NCBI GenBank assembly: GCA_963575745.1
Contig: CAUYUJ010022416.1
Span: forward strand, 43,501-107,500
Direction of reading: 5' to 3'
Length of the DNA: 64,000 nucleotides
Origin: Prorocentrum cordatum
Taxonomy: Eukaryota > Sar > Dinophyceae > Prorocentrales > Prorocentraceae
Shown here one piece after another: positions 31,941 through 43,649 of this stretch (within the stretch, counting starts at the first letter, position 1; each line of letters begins with the position of its first letter). The translations under genes and the position numbers were made by a program. The notes under the pieces were generated by a model. The model saw nothing but the letters and a program-made list of their open reading frames with translations, was not told the origin of the DNA and made no database searches.

Positions 31941-34115
31941 TTACCTAACAGCGAAGACTGATAGGTTTCTAATGGTCTCAAAAGAAAGCATCATGACTCC
32001 CCAGGGGGGTCCGGGCAGGATCCGGGGAGAATCCGCGGAAGTCGTTTTAAGCAAACAATTACACACTTCGTGGTCTTCGAGGTCCCAGAACTCCATTCCC
32101 GGGCCACATTCTGAATGCCCGGAGCCAACTGTAGGCCACTTCGTGTTCTTCGAGTTCCTATAACTCCATTCCTGGGCATGATTTTGAATGCCTGGAGCCA
32201 ACTGTAGTCCAGTTCGTGGTCTTCGAGTTCCCGGAACTCCATTCCTGGGCATGATTTTGAAAGCCCGGAGCCAACTCTAGACCACTTCGTGTTCTTCGAG
32301 TTCCCAGAACTCTATTGCCGGGCCACATTTTGAATGCTGAGGCAGGCAGATGCTGAGGCTGAGGCAGGCTGAGGCTAAGGCCGAGGCTGAAGGCAGACTG
32401 CGGCTGAGGCTGAAGCAGGCTGAGGCTGAGGCTGAGGCAGGCTGAGGCTGAGGCTGAGGCAGGCTGATGCTGAGGCAGGCTGAGGCTGAGGCTGAGGCTG
32501 AGGCTGATGCAGGCTGAGGCTGAGGCAGGCTGAGGCTGAGGCCGAGGCTGAAGGCAGACTGAGGCTGAGGCTGAACAGGCTGAGGCTGAGGCTGAGGCAG
32601 GCTGAGGCTGAGGCTGAGGCTGAGGCAGGCTGAGGCTGAGGCCGAGGCTGGGCAGACTGAGGCTGAGGCTGAGGCAGATGCTGAGGCTGAGGCAGGCTGA
32701 GGCTGAGGCTGAGGCGGCTGAGGCTGAGCAGGCTGAGGCTGAGGCTGAGGCTGAGGCTCATGCAGGCTGAGGCTGAGGCAGGCGGAGGCTGAGGCCGAGG
32801 CTGAAGGTAGCTGAGGCTGAGGTGAGGCAGGCTGAGGCTGAGGCTGAGGCAGGCTGAGGCTGAGGCTGAGGCAGGCTGATGCTGAGGCAGGCTGAGGCTG
32901 AGGCTGAGGCTGATGCAGGCTGAGGCTGAGGCAGGCTGAGGCTGAGGCCGAGGCTGAAGGCAGACTGAGGCTGAGGCTGAAGCAGGCTGAGGCTGAGGCT
33001 GAGGCAGGCTGAGGCTGAGGCTGAGGCAGGCTGATGCTGAGGCAGGCTGAGGCTGAGGCTGAGGCTGATGCAGGCTGAGGCTGAGGCAGGCTGAGGCTGA
33101 GGCCGAGGCTGAAGGCAGACTGAGGCTGAGGCTGAAGCAGGCTGAGGCTGAGGCTGAGGCAGGCTGAGCTGCTGAGGCTGAGGCTGAGGCTGAGGCTGAG
33201 GCTGAGGCTGAGGCTGAGGCAGGCTGATGAGGCTGAGGCTGAGGCATGAGGCTGAGGCTGAGGCTGAGGCTGAGGCTGAGGCTGAGGCAGGCTGAGGCTG
33301 AGGCTGAGGCTCATGCAGGCTGAGCTGAGGCAGGCGGAGGCTGAGGCTGAAGGCTGATACTGAGGCTGAGGCAGGCTGAGGCTGAGGCTGAGGCAGGCTG
33401 AGCTGAGGCAGGCTGATGGCTGAGGCTGAGGCTGATGCAGGCTGAGGCTGAGGCAGGCTGAGGCTGAGGCCGAGGCTGAAGGCAGACTGAGGCTGAGGCT
33501 GAAGCAGGCTGAGGCTGAGGCTGAGGCAGGCTGAGGCTGAGGCTGAGGCTGAGGCCGAGGCTGAGGCAGGCTGAGGCTGAGAGGCCTGAGGCTGTGAGGC
33601 AGGCTGAGGCTGAGGCTGAGGCTGAGGCTGCTGAGGCTGAGGCTGAGGCTGATGCAGGCTGAGGCTGAGGCAGGCTGAGGCTGAGGCCGAGGCCGACGGC
33701 AGACTGTGGCTGAGGCTGAAGCAGGCTGAGGCTGAGGCTGAGGCAGGCTGAGGCTGAGGCTGAGGCAGGCTGATACTGAGGCAGGCTGAGGCTGAGGCTC
33801 AGGCTGATGCTGAGGCAGGCTGAGGCTGAGGCAGGCTGAGGCTGAGGCCGAAGCTGAAGGCAGGCTGAGGCTGAGGCTGAAGCAGGCTGAGGCTGAGGCT
33901 GAGGCAGGCTGAGGCTGAGGCAGACTGAGACTGAGGCTGAGGCAGGCTGAGGCTGAGGCTGTGACTGCGACTGCCGTTGCCACTGCGACTGTCATCGCGA
34001 ATGCGACTACGACTGCGAGAACAGCAGAATTCTACAACTGGATTATCATCTGAAGCTTAAGGGGAATGCTTCCAGATATGTTCCTACACATCGCTGTTAG
34101 GTTGCTTTGCCGGGA
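31941..34115. repeat. Composite satellite element, copy 3
   Basis: Head 31,941-32,065; about four ~72 bp monomers 32,066-32,335; a long GCTGAG array 32,336-33,957 with GCAGGCTGAG super-repeats; tail 33,958-34,115 nearly identical to 26,383-26,520. The 572-codon and 290-codon Ser/Ala/Gln/Pro frames across it are not genes. Confidence 0.9.
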
Positions 34116-36620
34116 TAATTACACTGAGTATAGGAATCGCGGTCTCGCGTTGGAGCTCCTCGCAAGTTCTTCAGACGCCGCGCCCTCGACGCTTAAGAAT
34201 CACGCTCTCGCCTTGCGGTGAATGTCCTCATTGGAAATCGCGCTATCGCTCCAAATGTCCTCGCGATTCACGCTGGACGCACGCTTCAGCAACCCGTCTG
34301 CCTCTTGCTCCTTCCTTCCACCCGTCTCCTTTTCCCCTGCCTTAGGGGCTGCACGGTACACACGTTGCAAGTAAGAAGGATACACCCCTAAGGGGGCACG
34401 ACCGAAGACGAAAAGGGCGGGTATCGAATACTTGGGCTTTACGGCGTGTTGAATGACACGCGAGCAATTCAGAGCGAACAATCGTAACATGACTGTTGTT
34501 TTTGGTTGAACTATCAATATTGACCAATAACTATTGTTGATCCCCCGCCTACGGTAACCATTGTGTGTTTCCAATTGAAGTGCTTCCGCGGGGCCGACAC
34601 CCTGTTTTTCTAATCGTGGAAAGTCAGTCGGCTCAAACTGCGCGGTTGCCCCCCCCCCCCCCCCGGATTACACCAAAAACGGCTCCCGCTTCAGACTTCC
34701 CCAGAGTTTACCCAGGGCCCCCGCTCCCGCCTGTGACTTCCTCGCACTTTGCTCAGGAGTCGCGCTCTCGCTTGGGACTTCTCTACAATGTCTTCAAGAA
34801 TCGCGTCCCCGCTCTCTGGAGCCGCGCTCACGGTGGATATTCGCTGGCAATTTACTCGAGAATCGCGCCCTTGCGTTGAAATTCCCCGCAACTCACTCAG
34901 GCGCCGCGCTCCCGACACCCAGGCACCCAGAAGTCGCGCTCACGCTTGGGACGCCCTCGCAGCTTACTTCGGAATCGGGATATCGCTGCCCTCGTGGACC
35001 CGTTGCACCCCTTCGTGGCCTCCTCGCTGCCCTCGGGGACCCGTTGCAACCCTTCGTGGCCCCCGCGCTGCCCTTTCGTGGACCCGTTGCAGCCTTCAGT
35101 GGCCCCCACGCTGCCCTTAGTGGGCCCGTGACAACCCTTCGTGTCCCCTCGCTGCCCTTCGCGGCCCCGTTGCAGCCCTTCGTGGCCCCCTCGCTGCCCT
35201 TTGTGGCCCCATGTATGTATGCCCTTCGTGGCCCCCGCTCGTTCGCAACCATCGCGGCCCCGTATGCGCGCGCTTCGCGGCCCCGCCGTGGCCCTTCGCG
35301 GCCCCCTCGCTGCCCTTTGTGGCCCCGTTGCTGCCCTCTGCAGCCCAATATGCGCATGCCCTTCGCGGCCCCCGCTCGTTCGCGCCCGTCGTGGCCCCGT
35401 GTGCATGGCCTTCGTGGCCCCGCTGTCGCCCTTTGTGGCCCCCTCGCTGTCCTGCGTGGCCCCGCTGCTACCCTGCGCGGCCGCGTCGTTGCCCTCTGTG
35501 GCCCCGCATTATCTGCCTTTCGTGGCCCCCGCTCGTCCGCGCCCTTCCGAACCCCACACGCATGCCCTTCGTGGCCCCGCTGTCGCCCTTCGTGGCCCCC
35601 TTCCTGCCCTTCGTGGCCCCGATGTCGCTCTCGCTCTCGCTCTCGCTCTCGTTCTCGTTCGTCGTCGTCGTCGTCGTCGTCGTCATCGCCGCCGTCGTCG
35701 TCGACGTCGTCGTCTTCGTCGTCGAGGTCGGTCCCCCGTCCGTCCGTCTTGGGGTCGGGCTGCCGCTGATCAGCGCTGCCGCTGGCCAGGCCGACGCTCC
35801 GCACACGCCCCGCCGCTTGCCGGGGCCTGGCTTGCAGGGAGGAGAGATACACCCACCAAAAAGGGTACGATCGAAGACGAAGAGGGCGGGTATCGAGAGT
35901 TTGGGGTAAACGCGTTGAACTACACTCGAACAGCTAGGAGCGATCAACGTGGAACTGAATGTTGTTTTTGTTGTTGTTGTTGACAACGAACTCTCACTTC
36001 TGAATAATAATTATTGTTGATCCCCCCTCACTGGTGCATGCTATTTTTTCTCAATCAAAGTGTGCTCCTCGACGCTCGTACCCTGTTTTTTGTCAGGGAC
36101 AGTCTTGATGCTCAAACTGCGCCCCTGGCCCCCGAGTTGCAACAGCAACGGCTCCCGCCTGAGATTTCCCCACAATTTAGCCAGGACCCCCGCTCCCGCC
36201 CGAGACTTCCTCTCATCTGATTCAGGAATCGCGCTCTCGCTTGGGACTTCCTTACGATTTATGCAAAAATCGCTCTCCCGGCGCTCTGGAGTCGCGCTCT
36301 CGCTGGAGACTTGCTTGCAATTTACTGAAGAATAGCGCCCTTGCGTTGGAACTTCTTGCGATTTGCTCAAGCGCCGCGCTCCCGACACCCAGGCACGCAT
36401 GAGTCGCGCCCGTTAACGGCCCCATCGTTGCCTTCTGTGGCCCCGCATTATCTGCCCTTCGTGGCCCCCGCTCGTTCGCGCTCTTCGTGGCCCCATACGC
36501 ATTCCCTTCGTGTCCCCGCTGTCGCCCTTCGTGGCCTACTTCGTGTTCTTCGTGGCCCTGTTGTCGTTCTCTCTCGCTCTCGCTTTCGCTAGTCGTCGCC
36601 GTCGTCGTCGTCGTCGCCGT

Positions 36621-36652
<32 letters not shown>

Positions 36653-38130
36653 TCGCGGTCGGTTCCCTGTCCGTCCCTCTTGGGGTCTGGTCGACGGTCC
36701 GCGGCCGCCCCGCCGATCAGCGCTGCCGCTGGCCAGGCCGACGGTCCGCGGACACCCCGCCACTTGCCGGGGCCCGGCCTGCAGGGAAGAAAGGTATACC
36801 CCCCCAAAAGGGGTTCGATCGAAGACGAAGAGGGCGGGTATCGACGGTTTGGGAAATACGCGTTATTGGACACTGGAGCAGATAAGGGCGAACAGTCTTA
36901 ACATTATTGTTGTTGTTGATGATGGTTTCTCACTTCTAAAGAATACATCTGGTTGATCCCCCTGCCCAGTAACCATATGCATTTTTCAATCCAAGGTGCT
37001 TATCCCGGGGCTCGCACCCTGTTTTTCTACAAGGGAATGTGAATTGTCGCCAAACAAGGCCGAATGGGCCGGCCCACCCGACCAGCCCATTAGGGTCCGC
37101 CCGCTCGACCCGCCCGTCTGGTTCTGCCGCTTGTACTTATGCTCCTAACCTTCCTCCTGGAAGTGTCTCTCAGGTTCCATCCTTCCCCGTTCCCCTTGTC
37201 CCTTCCCTCCTCCCTCCCTTCCTCTGTTGTAGGAGCTGCGCGAACCACGCGTGGCAGGTAAAGAAAATATGCCCTAAGGGGTCATACGATCGAAGACGAA
37301 ATGGGCTGGCACAGAAGGTGTGGGATACACATGTTGGTTGTCACACAAGCCAATACAAGCGAATCGTCGTAACACGACTGCTGCTGCTGAGTGTAATTTT
37401 GCCCCACAACAAAGATTGTTGATTATCCCACCGATATGTCCATTTTTAATTTGGAATACACCTCCCGGGGCTTGCACTGTTTGGTATTCCGAACACATTT
37501 TGGGGCTCAGAATGCGTAGTGGGCCCACGGCTTGTCACAACATTGGTTCCCGCATGATGCGTTCACACATGTTATTCAAAATCGCGCTCTCGCGCGGGAC
37601 TTTTCACAATGTATCCAGAAATCGTGCTCTTCCATGGTACTTCTCTTTCCCCAATTTGTTCAAACGCCAGGCCCCCATCAGTCAAGAACGACGCGCGCTT
37701 TGGACCGCCTCGCGATTTTTGTGGGAATCTCGGTCTCGGCGAGACTTCCTCGCGACTCGTGCAGGGCTGTTTCAGCGACCCGCCCGCTCGACCGAGCTGT
37801 CTGGACCCACCCGCCCGGTACGCCCTGCCCGACCCGCCCGTCTGGCACTGCCATTTGTTCATCTGCTCCGAACCCCCCTACTCATAATCTTTGTCGTGTT
37901 CCATCCTTCCCTCTCCCTGTTTTCGCTTCCCTACTCCCCCCCCTCTGTTTTAGGGGCTGCGCCAACTACGCGTGGCAGGTAAGCAAGGTATGCCCCCTAC
38001 GGGGGGTACGATCGAAGGCAACTCGGGCGGGAATCGAGGGCTTGTGATATACATTTTGGTTGACACGCGAACATGTACAAAATGAGCAGCCTTAGAATGT
38101 TGGATGTGGTTGACTATGAATGAGTAAGCA
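34116..38130 (+). repeat. Cluster of R1 copies with satellite-bearing members
   Basis: R1 tails fall near 34,487, 35,950, 36,900, 37,375 and 38,095. Two of these units carry the CCTTCGTGGCCCC satellite plus the CTCTCG and GTC arrays (34,988-35,745 and 36,412-36,660). All keep the CCCCT/AGGGG hairpin or the GGCCTGCAGG variant and the GGGCGGGTATCGA box. No gene. Confidence 0.85.
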
Positions 38131-38480
38131 ATCGTTCTAGTTGGGCGCCCTTCATCCGCCCTGCCGCTTTCGCCTCGGTGCCGGCCGCGTTTCCTCTGAG
38201 AATTAAGATCACGCTCGGGCGTTTCGGGGGACCGCCGCAGCGCCCCCCCCCAGCAACAACAACGTTCCCGCTCGATACTTCCTCCTTGTCTGCTCGGGGC
38301 CGGGGCTCTTGCTCGCCGCCGAAAGCCGGCTTTCCAACAAAGCGGCGCTTCCACTCGATACGTCCCTGCCCTTCACTCAGGACCAACGCTCCCGTTTCGG
38401 CGCCGCAGACGGGCCCCCCCTGAAAACAACAACGATGCTGCCGCTCGATACTTCCTGCGATTTTACTCAAGACTCCCAGA
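38131..38480. repeat. R3 tandem repeat, second locus
   Basis: This contains the same words as 2,897-3,590 (CTCGCCGCCGAAAGCC, CAACAACGTTCCCGCTCGATACTTCCTCC), preceded as there by a CTCACGCTCGGGCGT-like segment and a GGGGGACCGCC box. It has fewer units than at the first locus. Confidence 0.8.
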
Positions 38481-38949
38481 GGCGCTGGGGCTGCCCTGGT
38501 CCCCAGTGCTGATCCTCAACAATGCAGCGTGCGCTGTTGGAGGTTTGCGCCAGCGCATCCCTGGTGCGCTGCGCGCCAAGGGCGGCCCGGGAACTCGCGG
38601 CGGCGACCCCGACGTGCTCGTCGTCCTCGTCGTTCTTTCCCGCATTTCTCCTCTTCCCCCCCTCTTCCCCCCTCCTCCTCCTCCTCCTCCTCCTCCTCCT
38701 CCTCCTTCTCCTTTTCCTCCTCCTCCTCCTCCTCCTTTTCCTCCTCCTCCTCCTCCTCCTCCTCCTCCTCCTCCTCCTCTGCTTCCTCCCTCCTCGCCCT
38801 CTTCTCCCCGAGGCCTTCCTGGAGGCCCTCTTGGGGGCCTCCTGGGCCGTCTTGGGCCAGCTTCGAGCCAACTTCGGCCATCTTGGTGGGTTCGTGGCAC
38901 GTCTGACGCCGTCGGGAGCCGTCTTGGGGGCCTTTCTGGGCCGACTTGG
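38481..38949. repeat. (CCT)n array in GC-rich spacer
   Basis: 38,650-38,790 is (CCT)n. The flanks (38,500-38,640 and 38,800-38,945) are GC-rich with no supported gene. Confidence 0.8.
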
Positions 38950-39574
38950 GGCCCGTCGTTGCCTTCTGTGGCCCCCGCTCGTGGCCCCCGCTCGTTCGCG
39001 CCCGTCGTGGCCCCACGTCCGTGCTCTTCGTGTCCCCGCTGTCGCCCTTCGTGGCCTACGTCGTGCCCTTCGTGGCCCTGCTGTCGTTCTCTCTCTCGCT
39101 CTCGCTTTCGCTCGTCGTCGTCGTCGCCGCCGTCGTCGTCGACGTCGTCGTCGTCGTCGTGATCGGTCCCCTGTCCGTCCCTCTTGGGGTCGAGCTGCCG
39201 CCGATCAGCGCTGCCGCTAGCCAGGCCGACGGTCCGCGGCCGCCCCGCCGCTTGCCGGGGCCCGGCCTGCAGAGAAGAAAGGTATACCCCCCAAAAGGGG
39301 TACGATCGAAGACGAAAAAGGCGGGTATCGAGGGGTTGGGAAATACGCGTAAACGGACACTCGAGCAGATAAGAGCGAACAGTATTAAAGTGATGGTTGT
39401 TGCTGTTGTTGTTGAACTCTCACTACTGAAGAATAATTATTGTTGATCCTCCCCGCCCGGTGCATATAGTATGTTTTGATTGAAATGCCCCTCCCGGGGC
39501 TCGCACCCTGTTTTTTATCAAGGAAAGTCTTGAAGGTCAAACTGTGTTGTTGGCCCCCAGTTTACAACAACAGC

Positions 39575-39624
<50 letters not shown>

Positions 39625-40180
39625 CGGTTTCCGCATGATACTTCCTCACAATTAATTTCCGAATCGCGCTCTCGCGCAGGACTTCCTCACCATGTATTCA
39701 GGAATCGCGCTCTCGCTTGGAAATTCCTTCCAATTTATTCAAACGCCGCGCCCTCGACATTCAAGAGTCACGCTCTCGCTGTGGATTTCCTCACGATTGA
39801 TTTGGGGATGGAGCTGTCGCTCGAGACTTCCTTGAGATTCATGCAGGACGAACGCTTCAGCAACCCGCCTGCTAGACCTGGCAGCCTGGGCCCTCCTTCC
39901 CGACCCGCCTGGTAGGGTCTACCCGCCCGATCTGCCCGTCTGGTTCTGCCGCGTGTTTTCTGCTCTTAGCCCGTGTTCCATCCTCCTCCCTCCCCCATGT
40001 CATTCCTCCATCCTTCCTCTCTTCCCCTGCTTCAGGGGCTGCGCGAAATACACGTTGCAGGTAAGAAAGATATACCCCCAAAGGGTACGGTCGAGGACGA
40101 AGAGGGCGCGTATCGAGGGTTCGGGATGCACGTGTTGAATCGCAGGCGAGCTTGTAAGATCGAACAGTCTTGAAATGATT
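38950..40180 (+). repeat. R1 copies (satellite-bearing and plain), with (CAA)n
   Basis: A satellite-bearing R1 tail (38,950-39,395) is followed by a complete plain R1 unit (39,396-40,175). The latter contains a (CAA)n tract at 39,563-39,626, the CCCCTGCTTCAGGGG hairpin at 40,024 and GCAGGTAAG at 40,058. Confidence 0.85.
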
Positions 40181-40411
40181 ACTGTTGTTGTCGTCCTCTC
40201 CCGCGAACCCCCCGCGACCCACCCCGCGACGCACCCCGCACCCCCCCGCGACCCCCCCCCGCGCCCCCCCCCCCCCCCGCGCCCGCCCCCCCCCACTCTC
40301 ATCCACAACTGCGGGGTGTTGCGCAAGATGGGGTGCCGTTTCGTTCGCTGCTCTCGGCGCCCGGAGGCCGACTTCGGGACACAGGGCCGTCAAACCCGAG
40401 TCGATTGGCGG
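40181..40411. other. C-rich low-complexity stretch
   Basis: 40,195-40,300 is dominated by C runs and CGCGACCC words. The remainder is unrecognised GC-rich sequence. Confidence 0.6.
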
Positions 40412-40568
40412 CACGCAGAGGGGGGTAGGGGAGGGGGGGAAGGCTTCTTAGAAGGAAGCTGCTACTTAGAAGGCGCGGGCCTTACATCTGCAGACAAGGC
40501 CCGCGCATTCTGAGAAGCAGGGTGCTTCGAAGAAGCCTTTCCCCCTCCCCCTGCCCCCCTCTGCGCGT
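40412..40568. repeat. Long fold-back (about 72 bp arms)
   Basis: The left arm (40,412-40,483) starts CACGCAGAGGGGGG and ends GCGCGGGCCTT. The right arm (40,496-40,568) is its inverse with few mismatches and one or two small indels. The loop is about 12 nt (ACATCTGCAGAC). If transcribed it would make a single long hairpin. There is no coding content. It may be a MITE of a family otherwise absent from this window, or a hairpin RNA locus. Confidence 0.85.
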
Positions 40569-41270
40569 GGCCGAATCCAGGGTGGAAAACTCGCCCGGAC
40601 GCATCCGCTTTTGAGCCGATCACAATGACCATCTCCAACTGGAAGCCCTCGCGCGCTGGATTAGCGGGGCGCGTTCCCATTGGATAGGGCTCTTGCCCAC
40701 GGGCAGGGAGCGGGGCGAGGGTTTCCAGAAAGGCTTCTGCTCCTCAATCCCCCTCACGATTCTCCTCGACTCTCGATTCCTCCCTCCTCGATCCTCGATC
40801 CCCCCATCTCGATCCTCGATCCTCGATCCTCCTCCTCGATCCTCCCCCGTCGCCCCTGAGGAAGCCGCCCCCTTCCACCCCTCCTCGCCCTCCGCGCGGG
40901 GGGCCCAGACCCCCGACGCCAAGATTTTTCAGAACGTCGACCCCCAAAAGTCTCGATCCATTCCCCGGAACCGGTTTCTCATCCTGAGCCGCTTTATGAC
41001 GGTCCCTGGGCCCAGGAAGGGCCCGCGGAAGCCGAAAATCGCGAACAACCTTCCGTCGCGATTTGTTCACGACGCGAGGGGGTCTGGGGGGGCTCGAGGC
41101 AGATCACACGTCGTCCCAGAAGCCTGCACAAGGACAGGCGGGACGGGACGCCCGCATATACGCGCGCAAGGGCGCGCGGTCCCTACAGGAACGGGAGTGA
41201 TGGCGCCGTGGCGCTGGGGGGGGTCGCTTCTGAAACACGTGGGAACCCTGGCAGGGCAGCGTGAGCGTGG
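40569..41270. other. GC-rich spacer with CTCGATC repeats
   Basis: 40,745-40,850 repeats TCCTCGATCCTCGATCC. From 40,925 to 41,200 the sequence has words (TTTTTCAGAACG, GGTTTCTCATCC) weakly like 46,430-46,500. No gene is supported. Confidence 0.5.
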
Positions 41271-41580
41271 GTGAGGAGGAGGAGGAGGAGGAGGAGGAGG
41301 AGGAGGAGGAGGAGGAGGAGGAGTAGGAGGGGATGATGATGAGAGGAGGAGGAGGAGGAGGAGGAGGAGGAGGAGGAGGAGGAGGAGAGAGGAGGAGGAT
41401 CATGAGGAGGAGGAGGAGGAGGAGGCGGAGGCGGCGGAGGAGGAGGAGGAGGACGAGGAGGAGGAGGATCAGGAGGAGGAGGAGGAAGAGGAGGTGGAGG
41501 AGGTGGAGGAGGAGGAGGCGGAGGCGGCGGAGGAGGAGGAGGAGGAGGAGAAGGAGGAGGAGGAGGAGGAGTTTTCAGGA
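41271..41580. repeat. (GGA)n array
   Basis: This is GGA with CGG and AGG interruptions. It generates poly-Gly, poly-Arg and poly-Pro frames only. Confidence 0.95.
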
Positions 41581-41805
41581 GGAGGGGAACAAGGGGAACT
41601 CTGAAGCAAGGGGACAAGGGGACAAGACGGATGGGGGAGAATCACCACGATGGGAAGCAGGCGAAGGGCAGACGCAAGAAACGAAGAGCCACACGTACGT
41701 CAAAGCATCAGCGTGGCTTCTACGAGAGACACAGATCAGCATCACGAGACGAACAGCTTCACGTGGCGGATTGAGAGAATCCTGAACCCAAGAATGTTGT
41801 CATCT
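41581..41805. other. Short unique spacer
   Basis: I see no gene, RNA or inverted-repeat element in this short stretch. Confidence 0.4.
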
Positions 41806-42115
41806 CCTGGAGGCGCCGCCTTCTTCCGCCGCCTTCCGCCGCCTTCCGCTGGCTTCCGCCAGCTTCCGCCGGCGGAGGCGGCCTCGCTTCCGCCGCCTTC
41901 CGCCGCCTTCCGCCGACCTTCCGCCGCCTTCCGCCGCCTTCCGCCGAGGCCTACTTCCGCCGCCTTCCGCCGCCTTCCGCCGCCGCCGCCTTCCGCCGAC
42001 CTTCCGCCGCCTTCCGCCGACCTTCCGCCGACCTTCCGCCAGCGTCCGCCGGCGGAGGCGGCCTCGCTCTACCTGCGCGGACCGTCCGCCGCCCTTCCGC
42101 CCGCGCCTGCCGCCG
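41806..42115. repeat. CCGCCTTCCG minisatellite, locus 1
   Basis: This is a 9-11 bp unit CCGCCTTCCG in tandem, with a GGCGGAGGCGGCCTCG(C/T)T insert. The same minisatellite with the same insert and the same right flank (GGCAACTCC(C/T)TCGATCCT) occurs at 46,512-46,645. Confidence 0.9.
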
Positions 42116-42694
42116 AGGCAGAGCTGGCAACTCCTTCGATCCTCGATGGCAATCGGGAGAGGAGGAAGGGGAGGAGGAGGGAGGGGGAGGAGGAGGAGGA
42201 GGAGGAGGAGGAGGAGGAGGAGGAGGAGGAGGAGGAGGAGGAGGAGGAGGAGGAGGGGGGGTGTGTGAGGCTATTTTTGGAACGCCGCACGGAAGGCTTA
42301 GCGCAAGCCGAGGTGAGAAGCCTCCTGCCGTGCACAGAAGGCCATGCCCCTCCCCATACGCCCCTCGTGCGCGCCTCCGGGGTCCTGGGCCAGCTCTCGG
42401 CCGATCCAGAGCATGTCCACCTCGAGGTTTCGCGGTAGGTTCGCGCGGCGTCGGCACGTGCAACGGTTTTCGACGCCGCGTCGATCCTTCAGCCTTAGAT
42501 CGATCGCGGCCCCGATCGTTCAAGATTGAACTCCATCGAGTCCAGTGGAATCACCGTGTCCCTCGGTGCCTCCGCGTCGCAGATTTCGACCTTGAACGAC
42601 TTCGCTGGCGTCGCCTGCGCGATTTCGCCGAATAAACCTACCGCGCGACGAAAAAATACGCCCCCAAAAACAATGCCTAGAAGAAGAAAACACG
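42116..42694. other. (GGA)n then unrecognised sequence
   Basis: 42,165-42,257 is (GGA)n. 42,258-42,694 is unique GC-rich sequence in which I recognise no gene. Confidence 0.5.
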
Positions 42695-42915
42695 GCATAA
42701 ACATAAACTTGTGGCGCTCCGTGCGGATTTCTTGGATCTGCGCTGGACCCCCCTCCCTGGCGCGCGGAGCGCGCGCCCATGCCGGCGAAGACGACCCCGT
42801 TTTCTTCCGTCGCTCAAAGTGTCAACTTTCGGGGGTCCGCGCGGGTATCTTGGGTGGTCGGCGCTGGATCCCCTCCGTGCGTCTCTTGTCCAGCGCGCGG
42901 AGCGCGCCCAGGGGG
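42695..42915. repeat. M5-family repeats in direct orientation
   Basis: Two diverged direct copies occur (42,695-42,780 and 42,825-42,912) of the sequence AACTTNTGGCGCTCCGYGCGG ATTTCTTGGAT ... GCGCTGGA, the second with its own CAGCGCGCGGAGCGCGC end. The same sequence forms the inverted ends of the element in the intron at 59,251-59,592, and a fragment lies at 55,080-55,125. Confidence 0.75.
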
Positions 42916-43162
42916 CTGCGCCAGAGACATCGCCAGGGGAGCGGGGCAGGGATGTCCAGCGCTGGCACAAGATCTCCGCGCCGACCCGCGAAAGCCGTCG
43001 GTCAGGATCTTTTGGATAGCGTGTCGCGACGGCGGCCCCGGCGACACGCCATGCCATGCGCGCGGACATCGTGTCGCTCCGCTCCGCGGGGCGGGAGGCT
43101 CGGCAAAGCTCGGGACGATGACGCTCGGGGACTGTCAGGTCGGGCGAAAGGGGGGGATAGTA
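42916..43162. other. GC-rich spacer
   Basis: No gene recognised. Confidence 0.4.
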
Positions 43163-43301
43163 CAGGGGGGGTTTGAGAATCAGCTCACGCAGCTGATTTT
43201 CCCGGCGCCTCCCGGCGCCAGAGGCGGCCATGCATCGAGAAATGGGCCCCTCGGCGGGGCCGAAACCAGCTGCGTGCAGCAGATTTCGTAACCCCCCCTT
43301 T
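43163..43301. mobile_element. MITE family M6 (about 139 bp)
   Basis: The left end CAGGGGGGGTTTGAGAATC, followed by AGCTCACGCAGCTG, is mirrored by the right end CAGCTGCGTGCAGCAGATTTCGTAACCCCCC. The terminal inverted repeats are ~32 bp with a few mismatches. A partial relative with only the left half is at 56,701-56,775. It is non-coding. Confidence 0.8.
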
Positions 43302-43617
43302 CCCAATCCCCCCCTTTGGTCCGTCCCGAGACTGTTATTATTATTCGTATTCTTACTCAAATTATTAGTATTCTGCTTCTTCGTATTATTCTTCTTATTA
43401 TTATGATTATTCCTCCTCCTCCTCCTCCTCCTCCTCCTCCTCCTCCTCCTCCCTGCTCCTCCTCCTCCTTCTCGAGGTGGACGGCGCGCCGCGCCGAAGA
43501 GCGCGGTGGGCCGGAGAGCCGCCGGCGCGACGCGCCGTCCCAGAGCTCCTGACAGCATGCTTTGTGTTGGGTCGGGCACGTCTCCTCCTCCGTCTCCCCC
43601 CTCCTCCTCCTCCTCCT

Positions 43618-43649
<32 letters not shown>

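Noticed and set aside
32277-33995. 572-codon Ser/Gln/Pro protein
   Set aside because: It is a direct translation of the GCTGAG hexanucleotide array; such frames have no stops simply because the unit is six bases long.
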